Shown one piece after another: positions 28,193 through 37,617 of a DNA stretch of 64,000 nt (positions are counted from its first letter, which is position 1; every line of letters begins with the position of its first letter). The notes below the pieces were generated by a model. It ran no database searches. It was given only the letters and a program-made list of their open reading frames with translations, and was not told the origin of the DNA. Where the stretch lies: contig NZ_BAGB01000040.1 of NCBI RefSeq assembly GCF_000308615.1, positions 295,259 through 359,258 of the forward strand, in the 5' to 3' direction. This DNA is from Nocardia jiangxiensis NBRC 101359. Lineage in GTDB: Bacteria; Actinomycetota; Actinomycetes; Mycobacteriales; Mycobacteriaceae. Made by a program: the position numbers and the translations under genes.

Positions 28193-28205
28193 GACAGCTC
28201 CCGGG

Positions 28206-30404
28206 TCAGGGTGTGGCCAGTTTCACGTTCCGCATGGTGACAAGTGCTGTGGCGCAGAGAATTTCGCCCTCCGGTTCGACGGAGAAGACCTCCGCCGCCG
28301 CGACCGTCAGCAGCGCACCGGGATTGACCACCCGACCGCGGGCCACAACCGTCGCCCCCTTGGCTGGTGCGAGGATCTTCACGGTGTAGTCGATGGTCAT
28401 ATTCACCCAGCCGGGCCGCAGCAGAGTTCCGGCCGCGGAACCGGCCGCGAAATCCGCCAGCGAGCCGAGCACTCCGCCTTGGAAGTACCCGTCGTGCTGG
28501 GTCAGTTCCGGGCGATGCGGTTGCACGATCTCGACGCGGCCGGGCGCGATCTCGCCGAAGTCGAATCCGAGATGCCGGGCGGCGGGCATGCTGAGCACCA
28601 CCGCTCGCACCGTCTGCTCGAAATCCGGATCGAGCGCTTCCCAGGTCTGCACGATGATGGCCCTTCGCTGCGATTCGGTGGATTCCTGCTGCTGCGGCCA
28701 GATCTCGAATTCGGCCGCCAGATAGTGGCGGCGCGCCGCCGCTCGCATGATCTTCCCGCTGCTGGTCTTCGGCAACCGGCTCGGCAGTGTCAGTACCAGA
28801 TCGCCGAGCGAGAGTTCGTGTTCGCGCAGTACCGCGGCTCGGATCGCGCCCAGCACATCGGCGGGTTCGGCGTCCTCGACGTGCTCGCGCCGCAGTTCCT
28901 GGACCACCACCAGCCGGTCGGTCTCGGTGCCGGGCACCGCGAAGGCGGCGCATCCGCCGGGCCGCAGGGCGGGATGTGCGGCCTGCACGGTGAGTTCGAT
29001 GTCCTGCGGATAGATATTGCGGCCGCGGATGATCACGACGTCCTTGAGCCGCCCCACCACGTACAGTTCCTCGTCCAGCAGCAGGCCCAGATCTCCGGTG
29101 CGGAGGAAATCGCGGCCGGGATCGTTGGCGCAGCGGGCGCGGAAGGTTTCCGCGGTGGCCTCCTCGCGTTCCCAATACCCTTGTGCGACATTGTCTCCTG
29201 ACACCCATATCTCCCCGACCCGATCCGGCGGGCAGACCTGCCCGGTCTCCGGGTCCACGATGCGCAGCACTTCCCCGCGCGGCGCGCGCCCCGAGGCGAC
29301 CAGCGTGCGGGACCGCTCCCCCGCCGGGGCGTAGCGCCGTTGCGCGAGCGCGTCGGGATCGACCTCGAGGGTACGCGCACCGCGGCCCTTCACACTGCCG
29401 GCGGCCAGCAGGGTGGCCTCCGCCAGGCCGTAGCAGGGATACAGGGCCTCGGCCCGGAATCCGTACGGGGCGAAGGCTTCCGCGAATCGGCTCAGGGTCT
29501 GCGCGCGGATCGGTTCGGCGCCGTTGAAGGCGACCTGCCAGCTGCTCAGATCCAGGCCGGGTTCCGGTTCGGCGCCCGCGGCCAGGCGCGCGACGCAGGC
29601 GTCGAAGGCGAAATTCGGTCCGCCGCTGGTGTGTCCGCGATATCGGGAGATCGCGGAGAGCCACAGGAGCGGTCGCCGGATGAACGTGGTCGGGGCCATC
29701 TGCACTCCGGTCGCCCCGACGTACAGCGGTTGCAGCGCATTGCCGATCAGGCCCTGATCGTGGAAGAACGGCGCCCAGCCGACCAGCGTCGAATCACGGT
29801 CGTGGCCGAAGGAGCGGCGGATCATCTCCTCGTTGGCGATCAGATTGCGGTGCGTGACCATCACGCCCTTGGGCGTGGCGGTCGACCCCGAGGTGTATTG
29901 CAGGAACGCGATCGAATCCGGTTGTGCGGCAACGATCGGACCAGTGTCGACCGCAGGCAGCAGGTCCACGCCGATCCAGTGCACCGCCGGGCACCACGCC
30001 TCGGGTTGTGCGCGCAACAGGTCGACTCCGGCCCCGAGGGTGAGTACCGCGGTCGGGCGGCAGTCCCGCACGATGGATCGCGTCGCCTCCGGAATACCGT
30101 TGCGGCGCGGTGGATTCAGCGGTACTGCCACGATTCCCGCGTACAGGCAGCCGAAGTAGGCGACGAGGAATTCGGGGCATTGCGGGAAGATCAGGAGTGC
30201 GCGGTCGCCGCGCGAGCATCGAGCGCCCAGTTCGGCGGCCACCGCCAGCGCACGGCGGTGCAGGTCCCGGTAGCTCAGAACGGTACTCTCCGTGCCGTTC
30301 TCGTCCAGGAAGACGTAGGCGGTGCGGTCGGGCTCCTGGCTCGCGCGCCGGGCCAGGATGTCGGAGAGCAGCTCACTGTCGGTGCTCACCACGTCGGAAG
30401 TCAC
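28206..30404 (-). CDS. Fatty acyl-AMP ligase fused to hotdog thioesterase domain
   Basis: This 732-residue protein has two parts. Residues about 1-570 form a fatty acyl-AMP ligase: AMP motif [16 protein letters not shown], the FAAL-typical [10 protein letters not shown] and [29 protein letters not shown] and the C-terminal [11 protein letters not shown]ys loop. FAALs activate fatty acids as acyl-AMP and pass them to an ACP rather than to CoA. Residues about 585-732 are a PaaI-type hotdog thioesterase ([22 protein letters not shown], then [17 protein letters not shown]). A linker rich in Gln and Glu joins them. The fusion puts loading and possible editing or release on one chain. The start overlaps the type II thioesterase stop (ATGA). 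Confidence 0.92.
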   Translation of the reverse strand: MTSDVVSTDSELLSDILARRASQEPDRTAYVFLDENGTESTVLSYRDLHRRALAVAAELGARCSRGDRALLIFPQCPEFLVAYFGCLYAGIVAVPLNPPRRNGIPEATRSIVRDCRPTAVLTLGAGVDLLRAQPEAWCPAVHWIGVDLLPAVDTGPIVAAQPDSIAFLQYTSGSTATPKGVMVTHRNLIANEEMIRRSFGHDRDSTLVGWAPFFHDQGLIGNALQPLYVGATGVQMAPTTFIRRPLLWLSAISRYRGHTSGGPNFAFDACVARLAAGAEPEPGLDLSSWQVAFNGAEPIRAQTLSRFAEAFAPYGFRAEALYPCYGLAEATLLAAGSVKGRGARTLEVDPDALAQRRYAPAGERSRTLVASGRAPRGEVLRIVDPETGQVCPPDRVGEIWVSGDNVAQGYWEREEATAETFRARCANDPGRDFLRTGDLGLLLDEELYVVGRLKDVVIIRGRNIYPQDIELTVQAAHPALRPGGCAAFAVPGTETDRLVVVQELRREHVEDAEPADVLGAIRAAVLREHELSLGDLVLTLPSRLPKTSSGKIMRAAARRHYLAAEFEIWPQQQESTESQRRAIIVQTWEALDPDFEQTVRAVVLSMPAARHLGFDFGEIAPGRVEIVQPHRPELTQHDGYFQGGVLGSLADFAAGSAAGTLLRPGWVNMTIDYTVKILAPAKGATVVARGRVVNPGALLTVAAAEVFSVEPEGEILCATALVTMRNVKLATP

Positions 30405-31168
30405 GGCGCTGCCTCCTCGAGGTCGTCTGCGCGCCGCGCCCGGCTCAGCGATTCGGTGATGATCGCCGCGATCGCGGTGCGGTGCTGCTGGTGGAACAGG
30501 TGGTCGCCGGAGAACTCGTGGATGGTGAACCGGCCGTCGGTCAACTCCTGCCAGGCCGCGAGTTCGCGGGCCTCGACCACGGGATCGCCGGTGCCGTAGA
30601 AGGCCGTGACCGTGCAGTCCAGCCGAGGCTCGCGGCCGTACCGGTACTCCTCGGACAACTCCAGATCCGCCCGGGTCAGCGGTAACGCGTAGCGCAGGAA
30701 GACCGCGCTGCGGGCGGCTGCGCCCCAGGCGCCCAAATCGGCCAGAGCCGCGGCGAACGCGTCGTCGATCAGGTCGTGAATGGGCGGACGGCTCGCGGCC
30801 AGTTGCGGCGCCCGGCGGCCGGAGACGAACAGGTGCCGCGGCGGCGTACCCGCCGCGGTCAATGCCCGGGCCAGCTCGAAGGCCACCAACGCGCCCATGC
30901 TGTGGCCGTAGAGCGCCAGTTCGGCATCCCCGAGCGCGGCCAGTTGGGGTAGCAGGCCCGCCACCGCGTCCTGCACCCGGCGCAGCGGCGGTTGCCCCGC
31001 GGCGTCCTCGCGGCCCGGCAGTTGTACACGGACCGCGCCGATTTCGGCGGGGATCAGGCCGAGCCAGCGGTTGAACGAGGACGCTCCGGCGCCCGCGTGC
31101 GGAACGAACAGCAGTCGCAGCGCTGCGTCGGTAGGTTCGTAGCGCAACCAGGATCGCGCGGTGGTCAT
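30401..31168 (-). CDS. Type II thioesterase
   Basis: This 255-residue protein is a type II thioesterase of the polyketide/non-ribosomal peptide kind. It has the oxyanion loop [16 protein letters not shown], the nucleophile [14 protein letters not shown], an acid in [12 protein letters not shown] and the catalytic His in FSGDHLFH. Such enzymes remove stalled or wrong acyl groups from carrier proteins, or release products. ATG 31168 overlaps the stop of the P450 gene (ATGA) and its own stop overlaps the FAAL start. A dedicated editing thioesterase fits a pathway with acyl-ACP intermediates. Confidence 0.92.
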   Translation of the reverse strand: MTTARSWLRYEPTDAALRLLFVPHAGAGASSFNRWLGLIPAEIGAVRVQLPGREDAAGQPPLRRVQDAVAGLLPQLAALGDAELALYGHSMGALVAFELARALTAAGTPPRHLFVSGRRAPQLAASRPPIHDLIDDAFAAALADLGAWGAAARSAVFLRYALPLTRADLELSEEYRYGREPRLDCTVTAFYGTGDPVVEARELAAWQELTDGRFTIHEFSGDHLFHQQHRTAIAAIITESLSRARRADDLEEAAP

Positions 31169-32400
31169 GCCGCCCTCCGCAGCGTCACCGGCAACCCGGT
31201 CAGCCCGCGCACGATGAAACTGTGGTCCTGCCAGTGCCATTCGTCGCTCAGCAGCGCCATGCTCGCCGAATGCCGGTACAGGAATTCGAACGCCACCTGC
31301 GCCTGTAGTTCGGCCAGCAGGCCGCCCAGGCAGCCGTGCATGCCGTGACCGAAGGCCAGGTGACCGCTCGCATCCCGGGTGAGGTCGAATTCGTCGGGCC
31401 GGTCGAACGATTCGGGATCGCGATTGGCCGCGCCCAGGCATACCAGCACCTGATCACCGGCACGCAGCAGCTGCCCGCCGATCTCGACGTCGCGGGTGGC
31501 CAGTCGTTTGGTCAGTTGCAGGGGGCAGTCGTAGCGCAGCGCCTCGGTGACCGCGGCGTCCACCAGTTCCGGGCGTGCCCGCAGCAGCGCGTCCTGGGCG
31601 GGATGCCGCAGCAGTGCGAGCAGGCCATTGCCGATCAGTGATTTCGTGGTCTCGTTACCGGCGACGAAGCACATGATGCAGACGAAGATCAGTTCCTCGT
31701 CGGCGAGCCGGTCCCCGCCCGCGGTGTGCGCGGCCAGCAGACGGCTGATCAGGTCGTCGCCGGGCCGCAGACGACGTTCGGCGATCACCTCCGACAACGC
31801 GGCGGCGAACAGTTCCACGACCTCGCGCACCCGCGCGAAATCGGCCGCTTTCATCATGCCCGGCTCGAGCAGGAATCGGATGTCGTGGGTCCAGGGTCCT
31901 ACCTGCGCGCGCAGCTCCGTCGGCAGCGCCATCCATTCGCACAGCACCGTGATCGGCAGCGGCGCAGCCAGATCCGCGATCACGTCGAACTGCCCAGCGG
32001 CCCAGGCCGGTTCCATCAGCCGCGCGGTGACCGCACTCACCTGCGGCCGCAGTTCGGCCACCGCGCGGGCGGTGAACACGCGGTTGACAAGTCCGCGCAG
32101 ACGCGCATGGTCCGGATTGTCGGTGAAGACCAGGGATTTGCGGCCCAACCGGCCGATCCGGTCCACCTCGCCCTGCCCGAGCCGCGCGGCCTGTTCGTCC
32201 ACCAGCCGCGGGATCAGGCTCGCGCTGAACGAACGGTCGTGCAGCACCGCGCGCACGTCGGCGTGCCGGGTCAAAACCCACATACCCAGCGTCCGGTGCA
32301 CCGGATGCGCCTCGCGCAGTTGCCGATACATCGGATACGGATCGCGGCGGAACTCTGCGCCGAACGGATTGAATCGGACCCGGCCGGGCGAGACGGTCAT
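31165..32400 (-). CDS. Cytochrome P450 (second of five)
   Basis: This 411-residue P450 starts at ATG 32400 ([21 protein letters not shown]), overlapping the methyltransferase stop. It carries AGNETT in the I-helix, with Asn in place of the more common His before Glu, the K-helix EALR, and the haem loop [13 protein letters not shown] with Cys. The haem loop ends GGLLAELQ rather than the usual APLARLE. It lies between the methyltransferase and the type II thioesterase genes, with overlaps on both sides, so it is tightly bound into the ACP-based pathway. P450s in such settings often act on acyl-ACP, which is the inference here. Confidence 0.93.
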   Translation of the reverse strand: MTVSPGRVRFNPFGAEFRRDPYPMYRQLREAHPVHRTLGMWVLTRHADVRAVLHDRSFSASLIPRLVDEQAARLGQGEVDRIGRLGRKSLVFTDNPDHARLRGLVNRVFTARAVAELRPQVSAVTARLMEPAWAAGQFDVIADLAAPLPITVLCEWMALPTELRAQVGPWTHDIRFLLEPGMMKAADFARVREVVELFAAALSEVIAERRLRPGDDLISRLLAAHTAGGDRLADEELIFVCIMCFVAGNETTKSLIGNGLLALLRHPAQDALLRARPELVDAAVTEALRYDCPLQLTKRLATRDVEIGGQLLRAGDQVLVCLGAANRDPESFDRPDEFDLTRDASGHLAFGHGMHGCLGGLLAELQAQVAFEFLYRHSASMALLSDEWHWQDHSFIVRGLTGLPVTLRRAA

Positions 32401-33299
32401 CGCGGCTGCCCCGCGCGATCGGCGAAATACTTGCCCGTATATGGCTGCAGGACGATCCGGTACAGTGCGATCTTGCCCATCCGGAACCCGAGCGCCGACT
32501 GCGCCAGATAGCGCCGATACCGGTCCACCGTCTCGGCACCGACCAGTTCCGTTGCCCGCGTGCGGTTTTCCCGCAACCGCGCAGCCCATTGTGCGCAGGT
32601 CCACGCGTAGTCCGACCGGCCGTTGCTCATCGAGCGGATCTCGAAGATGCCCTCGGCGGCGGCGAGGATCTGCGCCGGTGTCGGCAGGTCGGCGTCCGGG
32701 AAGATCTCCTGCTGAATGAAGCTGCTGGCCTGCTCGCGAGACATGTTGCCGTAGGCGATGGTCTGCAGCGACAACGTCCCGGAATCGGTCAGCCAGTCCC
32801 GGCAGCGGGTGAAGAAGTCGCGGTAGACCCGGATCTTCGCGGCATCGGAATCGTCCGGGCGGGCGAAGTGCTCGAAGGCGCCGATCGAGACGATACCGTC
32901 GAAGCTGGTGTCCGGCTCGTAGTGCAGCCAGTTCTCGGTGCGCACCTCGACGCCCGGAAGCTCCTGCGCGCGAACGTAGTCCGCTTGCTCCGGGCTCAGC
33001 GTGAGACCGACCGAGCGGTCCACCCGGTGTCGTTGCGACAGTTCCCGCAGGATCGCTCCCCAGCCACACCCGATATCGAGCACGGCGCCGGCCCGGTAGG
33101 CATCGATCGCGTCGAGGTGGTGTCGGAGTTTGCGCTGCTGGGCGATCTCGAGGGTGTCGTCGGGATGCTTGCGCAGCGCGCAGGAGTAGCTGAGGGTGGG
33201 ATCCAGCCAGAGCCGGTAGAAGTCGTTGCCGACGTCGTAGTGGTGCCGGATCGCGGCCGCCGCGGCGGTCGCCCGGTCGGCGCCGGTCGAGGCGACCAT
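32397..33299 (-). CDS. Cyclopropane-fatty-acid-synthase-family methyltransferase
   Basis: This 300-residue protein begins with RHHYDVGNDFYRLWLDPTLS, the signature opening of cyclopropane and mycolic acid synthases. It has the SAM site VLDIGCGWGAILREL, then GLTLSPEQADYVR and SIGAFEHFARP, where the Glu-His segment matches the conserved EMFEHV-like loop. These enzymes add the methyl of SAM across a cis double bond, giving cyclopropane or methyl-branched chains. With the desaturase and ACP genes immediately upstream, a double bond made on an acyl-ACP is the likely target. ATG 33299 follows the ACP stop by two bases. Confidence 0.92.
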   Translation of the reverse strand: MVASTGADRATAAAAAIRHHYDVGNDFYRLWLDPTLSYSCALRKHPDDTLEIAQQRKLRHHLDAIDAYRAGAVLDIGCGWGAILRELSQRHRVDRSVGLTLSPEQADYVRAQELPGVEVRTENWLHYEPDTSFDGIVSIGAFEHFARPDDSDAAKIRVYRDFFTRCRDWLTDSGTLSLQTIAYGNMSREQASSFIQQEIFPDADLPTPAQILAAAEGIFEIRSMSNGRSDYAWTCAQWAARLRENRTRATELVGAETVDRYRRYLAQSALGFRMGKIALYRIVLQPYTGKYFADRAGQPR

Positions 33300-33301
33300 G
33301 G

Positions 33302-33559
33302 CTAGGCCACGCTCCGGGCGCTCTGCTCGTGCAGATAGGTGGCAACGGCGTTCAGGTTGGGGTGCTCGTAGAGGTCCTCGGGCGACAGGTCGATCCCGTA
33401 GCGATCCTCGACCTCGATCAGCAGGGCGACGGCCAGCGCCGAGTCGACACCGAGCCGGTCGAAGTCCGCGGCCGGGTCGATGGTCCGCGCGGGCACCTCG
33501 AGCAGATCGGCCAGGTACTCCTGGCACCAGGCGACGATGGCGTCCTTACTGGTATCCAC
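33302..33559 (-). CDS. Acyl carrier protein (cassette A)
   Basis: This 85-residue acidic protein is a free-standing acyl carrier protein. The phosphopantetheine site is Ser40 in the motif LGVDSALAVALL; Ala follows the Ser where Leu or Met is common. Helix 1 (DAIVAWCQEYLADLLEV) and helix 3 (YEHPNLNAVATYLHEQ) match the fold. It lies 12 bases after the desaturase gene and 2 bases before the methyltransferase gene. It is the obvious partner of the FAAL encoded downstream: the acyl-AMP would be loaded onto Ser40-phosphopantetheine. Confidence 0.93.
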   Translation of the reverse strand: MDTSKDAIVAWCQEYLADLLEVPARTIDPAADFDRLGVDSALAVALLIEVEDRYGIDLSPEDLYEHPNLNAVATYLHEQSARSVA

Positions 33560-33571
33560 GATGGTATTTCC

Positions 33572-34579
33572 TTACGCTGCTGCGGCATTGCCGCCGACGG
33601 TGGATTTTCCGGAGAGTCGTTTGGCCGCCATGCGTTCGTCGGAGGGCAGCTCGAGATCCCAGGCGAGCCCGAGCAGCGCCAAGGTCTTGATGAGCCAGTA
33701 CCCCGGATCGAGGCGGTACCAATGCAGTCCGAAGGACGGCGAGGTGGGAAAGGCGTGGTGATTGTTGTGCCAGGATTCCCCGAAGGTCAGCAAGGCGAAG
33801 ATGCCGCCGTTGTGGCTGTTCTCCCGCGATTCGTAGGCGCGAGTGCCGAACATGTGCAGGAAAGAGTTGATCGCCCAGACGGTGTGCTCGAGCAGGAACA
33901 TGCGCGCGAATCCGCCCCACAGCAGACCGGCGACCGCGCCGGTCCAGCTCATCGTGAGCAGTCCGCCCAGCACGGTGGGGATCAGCAGGCCCAGGCCCAC
34001 CCACCAGTAGTAGAGCCGGGCCACCCGGACCAGTCGCCGGTCCTTGATCAGGTCGGGCGCGTAGTGCACGACGTTGGGGTACTCGTGTCGGCGCATCCAG
34101 AGGAAGTGCGAGTGCATCAGCCCGCGCAGCCGTCCCGACCAGCCCGCACCGGACAGGTTGGGCGAATGCGGATCTCCCGGGCGGTCGCTGTACTCGTGGT
34201 GCCGCCGGTGCAGCGCCACCCAGGACACCACCGCACCCTGACCCGCCATCGACCCCATGACCGCCAGCACCGACGCCACCCACGGGGCGGCCTTGAAGGT
34301 GCGGTGCGTGAACAGGCGGTGGTAACCGGCCGTCACTCCCAGCCCGGTCACCACCCACATCCCGAACAGCAGCGCGAATTCGACGATCCCGAACGGTCGC
34401 ACGAACAGAAAAGCGACCGCGCCGACCATCCCGAATATCGGCAGCACATCGAACAGCAGAAAATGCCTGCGCTGCAACCGGTGGATATACGGGCTGTCGA
34501 TCGTCTTGCGGCGCGGCGCGGGTTTTCCGGTCTCGCCCCCGGACTCCGGGGAACGGTCCGGCTCATGGTCTGTGGTCAT
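33572..34579 (-). CDS. Membrane fatty acid desaturase (acyl-CoA/acyl-ACP type)
   Basis: This 335-residue membrane protein has the three histidine boxes of front-type desaturases, HRLFTH, HRRHH and HNNHH, and four hydrophobic helices (for instance FLLFDVLPIFGMVGAVAFLFV and VARLYYWWVGLGLLIPTVLGG). The diiron site built by the boxes abstracts hydrogens to make a cis double bond, often at carbon 9. The sequence resembles stearoyl-CoA desaturases, and also the alkyne-forming JamB/TtuB group that uses acyl-ACP; I cannot separate these by eye. It is the first gene of the minus-strand cassette A. The 178 bases upstream hold its promoter region. Confidence 0.92.
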   Translation of the reverse strand: MTTDHEPDRSPESGGETGKPAPRRKTIDSPYIHRLQRRHFLLFDVLPIFGMVGAVAFLFVRPFGIVEFALLFGMWVVTGLGVTAGYHRLFTHRTFKAAPWVASVLAVMGSMAGQGAVVSWVALHRRHHEYSDRPGDPHSPNLSGAGWSGRLRGLMHSHFLWMRRHEYPNVVHYAPDLIKDRRLVRVARLYYWWVGLGLLIPTVLGGLLTMSWTGAVAGLLWGGFARMFLLEHTVWAINSFLHMFGTRAYESRENSHNGGIFALLTFGESWHNNHHAFPTSPSFGLHWYRLDPGYWLIKTLALLGLAWDLELPSDERMAAKRLSGKSTVGGNAAAA

Positions 34580-34757
34580 CTGTATCCAACACCTTCGCGA
34601 ATACCGGATCCGGTTGTCTCCCGGACGATTTCGAGATTAGCGTTGGTTGGGCCGCGCCCCGGCCCCGTGCGCCTCTACCGATCGGCGGATCGGAATTGCT
34701 TATCGGCTGCTTGTGCCCCAGCTTCGACATGTGCATTCGGTCCCACAATCGGGCAAT

Positions 34758-35951
34758 TCAGGCGCGCAGTCGGACCGGAAGGGACAGCGGGCCACGCATC
34801 GAGACCGAGTTCCGGAACGACGGCGCAGGGTCGAGCAGTTCGAAATCGGGTGCGCGGCACATGAGTTCGGTGAACAGAACCTCGCCTTGCAGCCTGGCCA
34901 ATGGCGCACCGACACAGAAGTGCGGCCCGTGACTGAAGGCGAGATGGCGTGGCGTGCCGTGGCCGGGCGCGAATCTGAGCACATCGAGCGAGTCGGGGTC
35001 GGTGAACGCCGCCGGATCCCGGTTGGCCGAACCGACGAGCAGGATCAGACCTGTCCCCCGCGGCAACGTACACCCCGCGAACTCGACCTCACGCAGGGTG
35101 ACGCGGGTCGGGAACGGGACCGGGGTGTCGAAGCGGAGAAACTCTTCCACCGCGTGCCGAGCGGATTCCGGTTCGGCCCTGAGGATTTCACGCTGCTCGG
35201 GATGGCGGGCGAGAGCCAGCAGGCCGGTCGCGATGAGGTTCATCGTGGTCTCGTGCCCGGCGATGAGCAGGAGTACCGCCATGTCGACGAGTTCGCGCAA
35301 CTCGAGCGCGGTCCGGGTCGCGAGTGTGGACAGCAGATCCGCGCCCGGCTCGGCGCGGCGGCGTTCGATGAGGTCGGCGAAGTATTCGGCGAACGCTCCC
35401 ACCGCATCGACGCGAGCATCCTTCTCTTCATCCGACAGCAGTGCGTCCGGGTCCAGGCCGCGGCTGATCGCGGCGGCCCACACACCGAACCGCGCGTGAT
35501 CGGCTGTGGGAACGCCGAGCATCGTGCAGATCGTGTTGAGCGGCAACGGGTATGCGACATCGGTGACGAAATCGACCTCCCCGGCCTCGACGGCGCGGTC
35601 GAGCAGTGCGGCGGCGGTCTCGGTGATCCGCTCGCGCAATGCGGCGATCGCGCGGGCGGTGAAGGCCGGAGCCACCGAGGCGCGCAGTCGCGTGTGCTCG
35701 GGCGGGTCCATCAACAGGAACGAGCCGGGCAGCGTCCGCGGATCGACACCGGGCCGGAACGGGTTGATCCCGGAGAAGTAGCCGTGCCCGAACGCCGGGT
35801 CGCCGAACACCGCGTCGCAGTCGGCGTAGTGCGGCACGAGATGGATGCCGGGCCGGAATTCGTGCAGCCTGCCCGCTGCCCGCAACGACCGGTAGGCCGG
35901 TGCCGGGTCGGCACGGAGTTCCGGGGAGAACGGGTCGAGTATGCCGGTCAT
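34758..35951 (-). CDS. Cytochrome P450 (third of five)
   Basis: This 397-residue P450 starts at ATG 35951 (MTGILDPFSPELRADPAPAYRSL). It has AGHETTMNLI in the I-helix, EFLR in the K-helix and the haem loop FSHGPHFCVGAPLARLQ with Cys. It is divergent from the first FAD oxidoreductase gene, with about 280 bases between them that include two palindromes. It is separated from cassette A by a 178-bp gap, so it may have its own promoter. Its pairing with an FAD oxidoreductase resembles the arrangement at 37618-40343. Confidence 0.93.
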   Translation of the reverse strand: MTGILDPFSPELRADPAPAYRSLRAAGRLHEFRPGIHLVPHYADCDAVFGDPAFGHGYFSGINPFRPGVDPRTLPGSFLLMDPPEHTRLRASVAPAFTARAIAALRERITETAAALLDRAVEAGEVDFVTDVAYPLPLNTICTMLGVPTADHARFGVWAAAISRGLDPDALLSDEEKDARVDAVGAFAEYFADLIERRRAEPGADLLSTLATRTALELRELVDMAVLLLIAGHETTMNLIATGLLALARHPEQREILRAEPESARHAVEEFLRFDTPVPFPTRVTLREVEFAGCTLPRGTGLILLVGSANRDPAAFTDPDSLDVLRFAPGHGTPRHLAFSHGPHFCVGAPLARLQGEVLFTELMCRAPDFELLDPAPSFRNSVSMRGPLSLPVRLRA

Positions 35952-36082
35952 CGCACAGCCCCTTCGACAGCCCGCGAGCGCGTCGGAACACGCAGAATCC
36001 GCGTCTGCGGCAACGCCGGACACCGACCGTCGGGCAGGAACAATCCTGCTGGTGGACGCGACGTGACCGCGGACGTTTGCGC

Positions 36083-36126
36083 TGAATTCACGTTTCGCAG
36101 CTCAACACCGTACGGTGGCGAATTCA
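36083..36126. promoter_or_regulatory. Palindromes in the divergent P450/FAD-oxidoreductase promoter
   Basis: A perfect 12-bp palindrome CACCGTACGGTG lies at 36106-36117. It is flanked by TGAATTCA (36083-36090) and GAATTCA (36120-36126). The set lies in the gap between the divergent P450 and FAD oxidoreductase genes and is a reasonable operator for both. No regulator gene is adjacent. Confidence 0.4.
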
Positions 36127-36231
36127 TGAACGGCCCGCGAATTGCCTTCTGTCATCGTGTAGTTCGATGACGCCATAGGATGCGGCCGATAGGGTTTGTC
36201 CGAGATATCCCGTCGGTCGACGATTCGGTGG

Positions 36232-37572
36232 GTGAATTCCGATTCCCCGCATGCCGTAGTTCTGGGCGCAGGTATCGCAGGATTGCTGGCCGCCATCGTG
36301 CTCGCCGAACACTTCCCGCGCGTCACCGTACTCGAGCGCGACACCTTCGCAGGCAGCGAGCCGCGCCGAGGGGTCCCGCAGGCCAGGCATCTGCACGGTC
36401 TGATGGAGGGGGGCCGCGCCGTCATCGAAACGCTCTGTCCCGGACTGACCGAGGAGATCGTGGCCGCCGGCGCACCGACCACCGAGGTGCTGGCCGGATC
36501 CCGGTGGTATCTCAGCGGGCTGCGTGCCGCGCCGACCGAGACCGGACTCGTCACGCTGCTCGCCAGCCGCCCACTGCTGGAATGGGGATTGCGCCGGCGC
36601 GCGGCCGCGCTGCCGGAGGTGAGGTTCCGGGAAAGCGTTGCCGCACATGGCCTCGTCGCCGTGGCGGGCCGGATCACCGGAGTGCTGGTGAGCGAGTCCG
36701 GCGGCCACGCGCAGGCCGTGGCCGCCGACCTGGTGGTCGACTGCACCGGGCGGGCGTCGCGCGCACCCGAGTGGCTGCGGGCCGTGGGTGCGCACGTGCC
36801 CGAGCAGGACAGCGTGGTCATCGACCTGGGCTATTCCTCGCGCACCTACCGGCACCGGCCCGAACACCTGGACGGCCAACTCGGTGTGGTCGTTTCGACG
36901 ATGGCCGGTCGTCGCGGCGGCGGGGCGATCGTGGTCGAGGGCGACAGGTGGCATGTCACCCTGGGTGGGATGCTCGGGGATCACCCACCCACCGACCACG
37001 AGGGGTTCACCGCATTCGCCGCGACGCTTCCCGTGCCCGACATCCACCGCATCGTCACCGACGCCGAACCATTGAGTGATCCTGTGCCACATCGCTTTCG
37101 CGGTTCGGTCCGCAGGTATTTCGAACGCCTACCGGCGTATCCGGAGGGATTTCTCGTGCTCGGCGATTCGCTGTGCAGTTTCAATCCGCTCTACGCGCAG
37201 GGCATGACCGTGGCTGCGCAGCAGGCGCTCACCCTGCGCGCATGCCTGCGTGCAGGCGTCGCGGAATTGCCGGGCCGGTTCTATTCCGGTGCCGCGCGTC
37301 ATGTCGATGTCGCATGGCGAATGTCCACCGGGGCCGATTTGAATCATCCGGGCGTGGTCGGTCGGCGAACGCCTCGAATCCGGCTGCTGAATTCGTATAT
37401 CGGACGTGCGCATCGTGCGGCACACATCGATCCGATTGTCGCGCGCGCATTCATGCGGGTCGCCAATCTCGTCGACCCGCCCGAGACGCTGCTGAGTCCC
37501 GGGACGGTCGCGAGAATTCTGTGGCACGGTCGCGGGGTGCGGCCCGAAGGCTCGCCGCTGCACTCGCAATGA
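36232..37572 (+). CDS. FAD-dependent oxidoreductase (paralogue 1)
   Basis: This 446-residue flavoprotein has the dinucleotide fold HAVVLGAGIAGLLAAIVLAE and then VTVLERD. It has GVPQARHLHGLMEGG, in which the histidines are shared with its paralogue, VVDCTGRASRAPEWL, and the second FAD motif LGDSLCSFNPLYAQGMTVAA (GD...P...GM). These features place it with squalene-epoxidase or geranylgeranyl-reductase-like monooxygenases and reductases. The start is GTG 36232; a TTG at 36196 would add 12 residues. It is the only plus-strand gene between two P450 genes. It shares long blocks with the protein at 38940, so the pair arose by duplication. Acting on a lipid tail is inferred. Confidence 0.87.
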   Translation: MNSDSPHAVVLGAGIAGLLAAIVLAEHFPRVTVLERDTFAGSEPRRGVPQARHLHGLMEGGRAVIETLCPGLTEEIVAAGAPTTEVLAGSRWYLSGLRAAPTETGLVTLLASRPLLEWGLRRRAAALPEVRFRESVAAHGLVAVAGRITGVLVSESGGHAQAVAADLVVDCTGRASRAPEWLRAVGAHVPEQDSVVIDLGYSSRTYRHRPEHLDGQLGVVVSTMAGRRGGGAIVVEGDRWHVTLGGMLGDHPPTDHEGFTAFAATLPVPDIHRIVTDAEPLSDPVPHRFRGSVRRYFERLPAYPEGFLVLGDSLCSFNPLYAQGMTVAAQQALTLRACLRAGVAELPGRFYSGAARHVDVAWRMSTGADLNHPGVVGRRTPRIRLLNSYIGRAHRAAHIDPIVARAFMRVANLVDPPETLLSPGTVARILWHGRGVRPEGSPLHSQ

Positions 37573-37617
37573 CCGCCCGTTCCGGCCGGGCCGGGTGGCT
37601 CCGGCCGGCGGGCTCGA

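Noticed and set aside
32401..33345. N-terminal extension of the second P450 over the methyltransferase gene
   Set aside because: The extension is a shadow frame of the methyltransferase; the P450 start at 32400 overlaps the methyltransferase stop as elsewhere in the operon.
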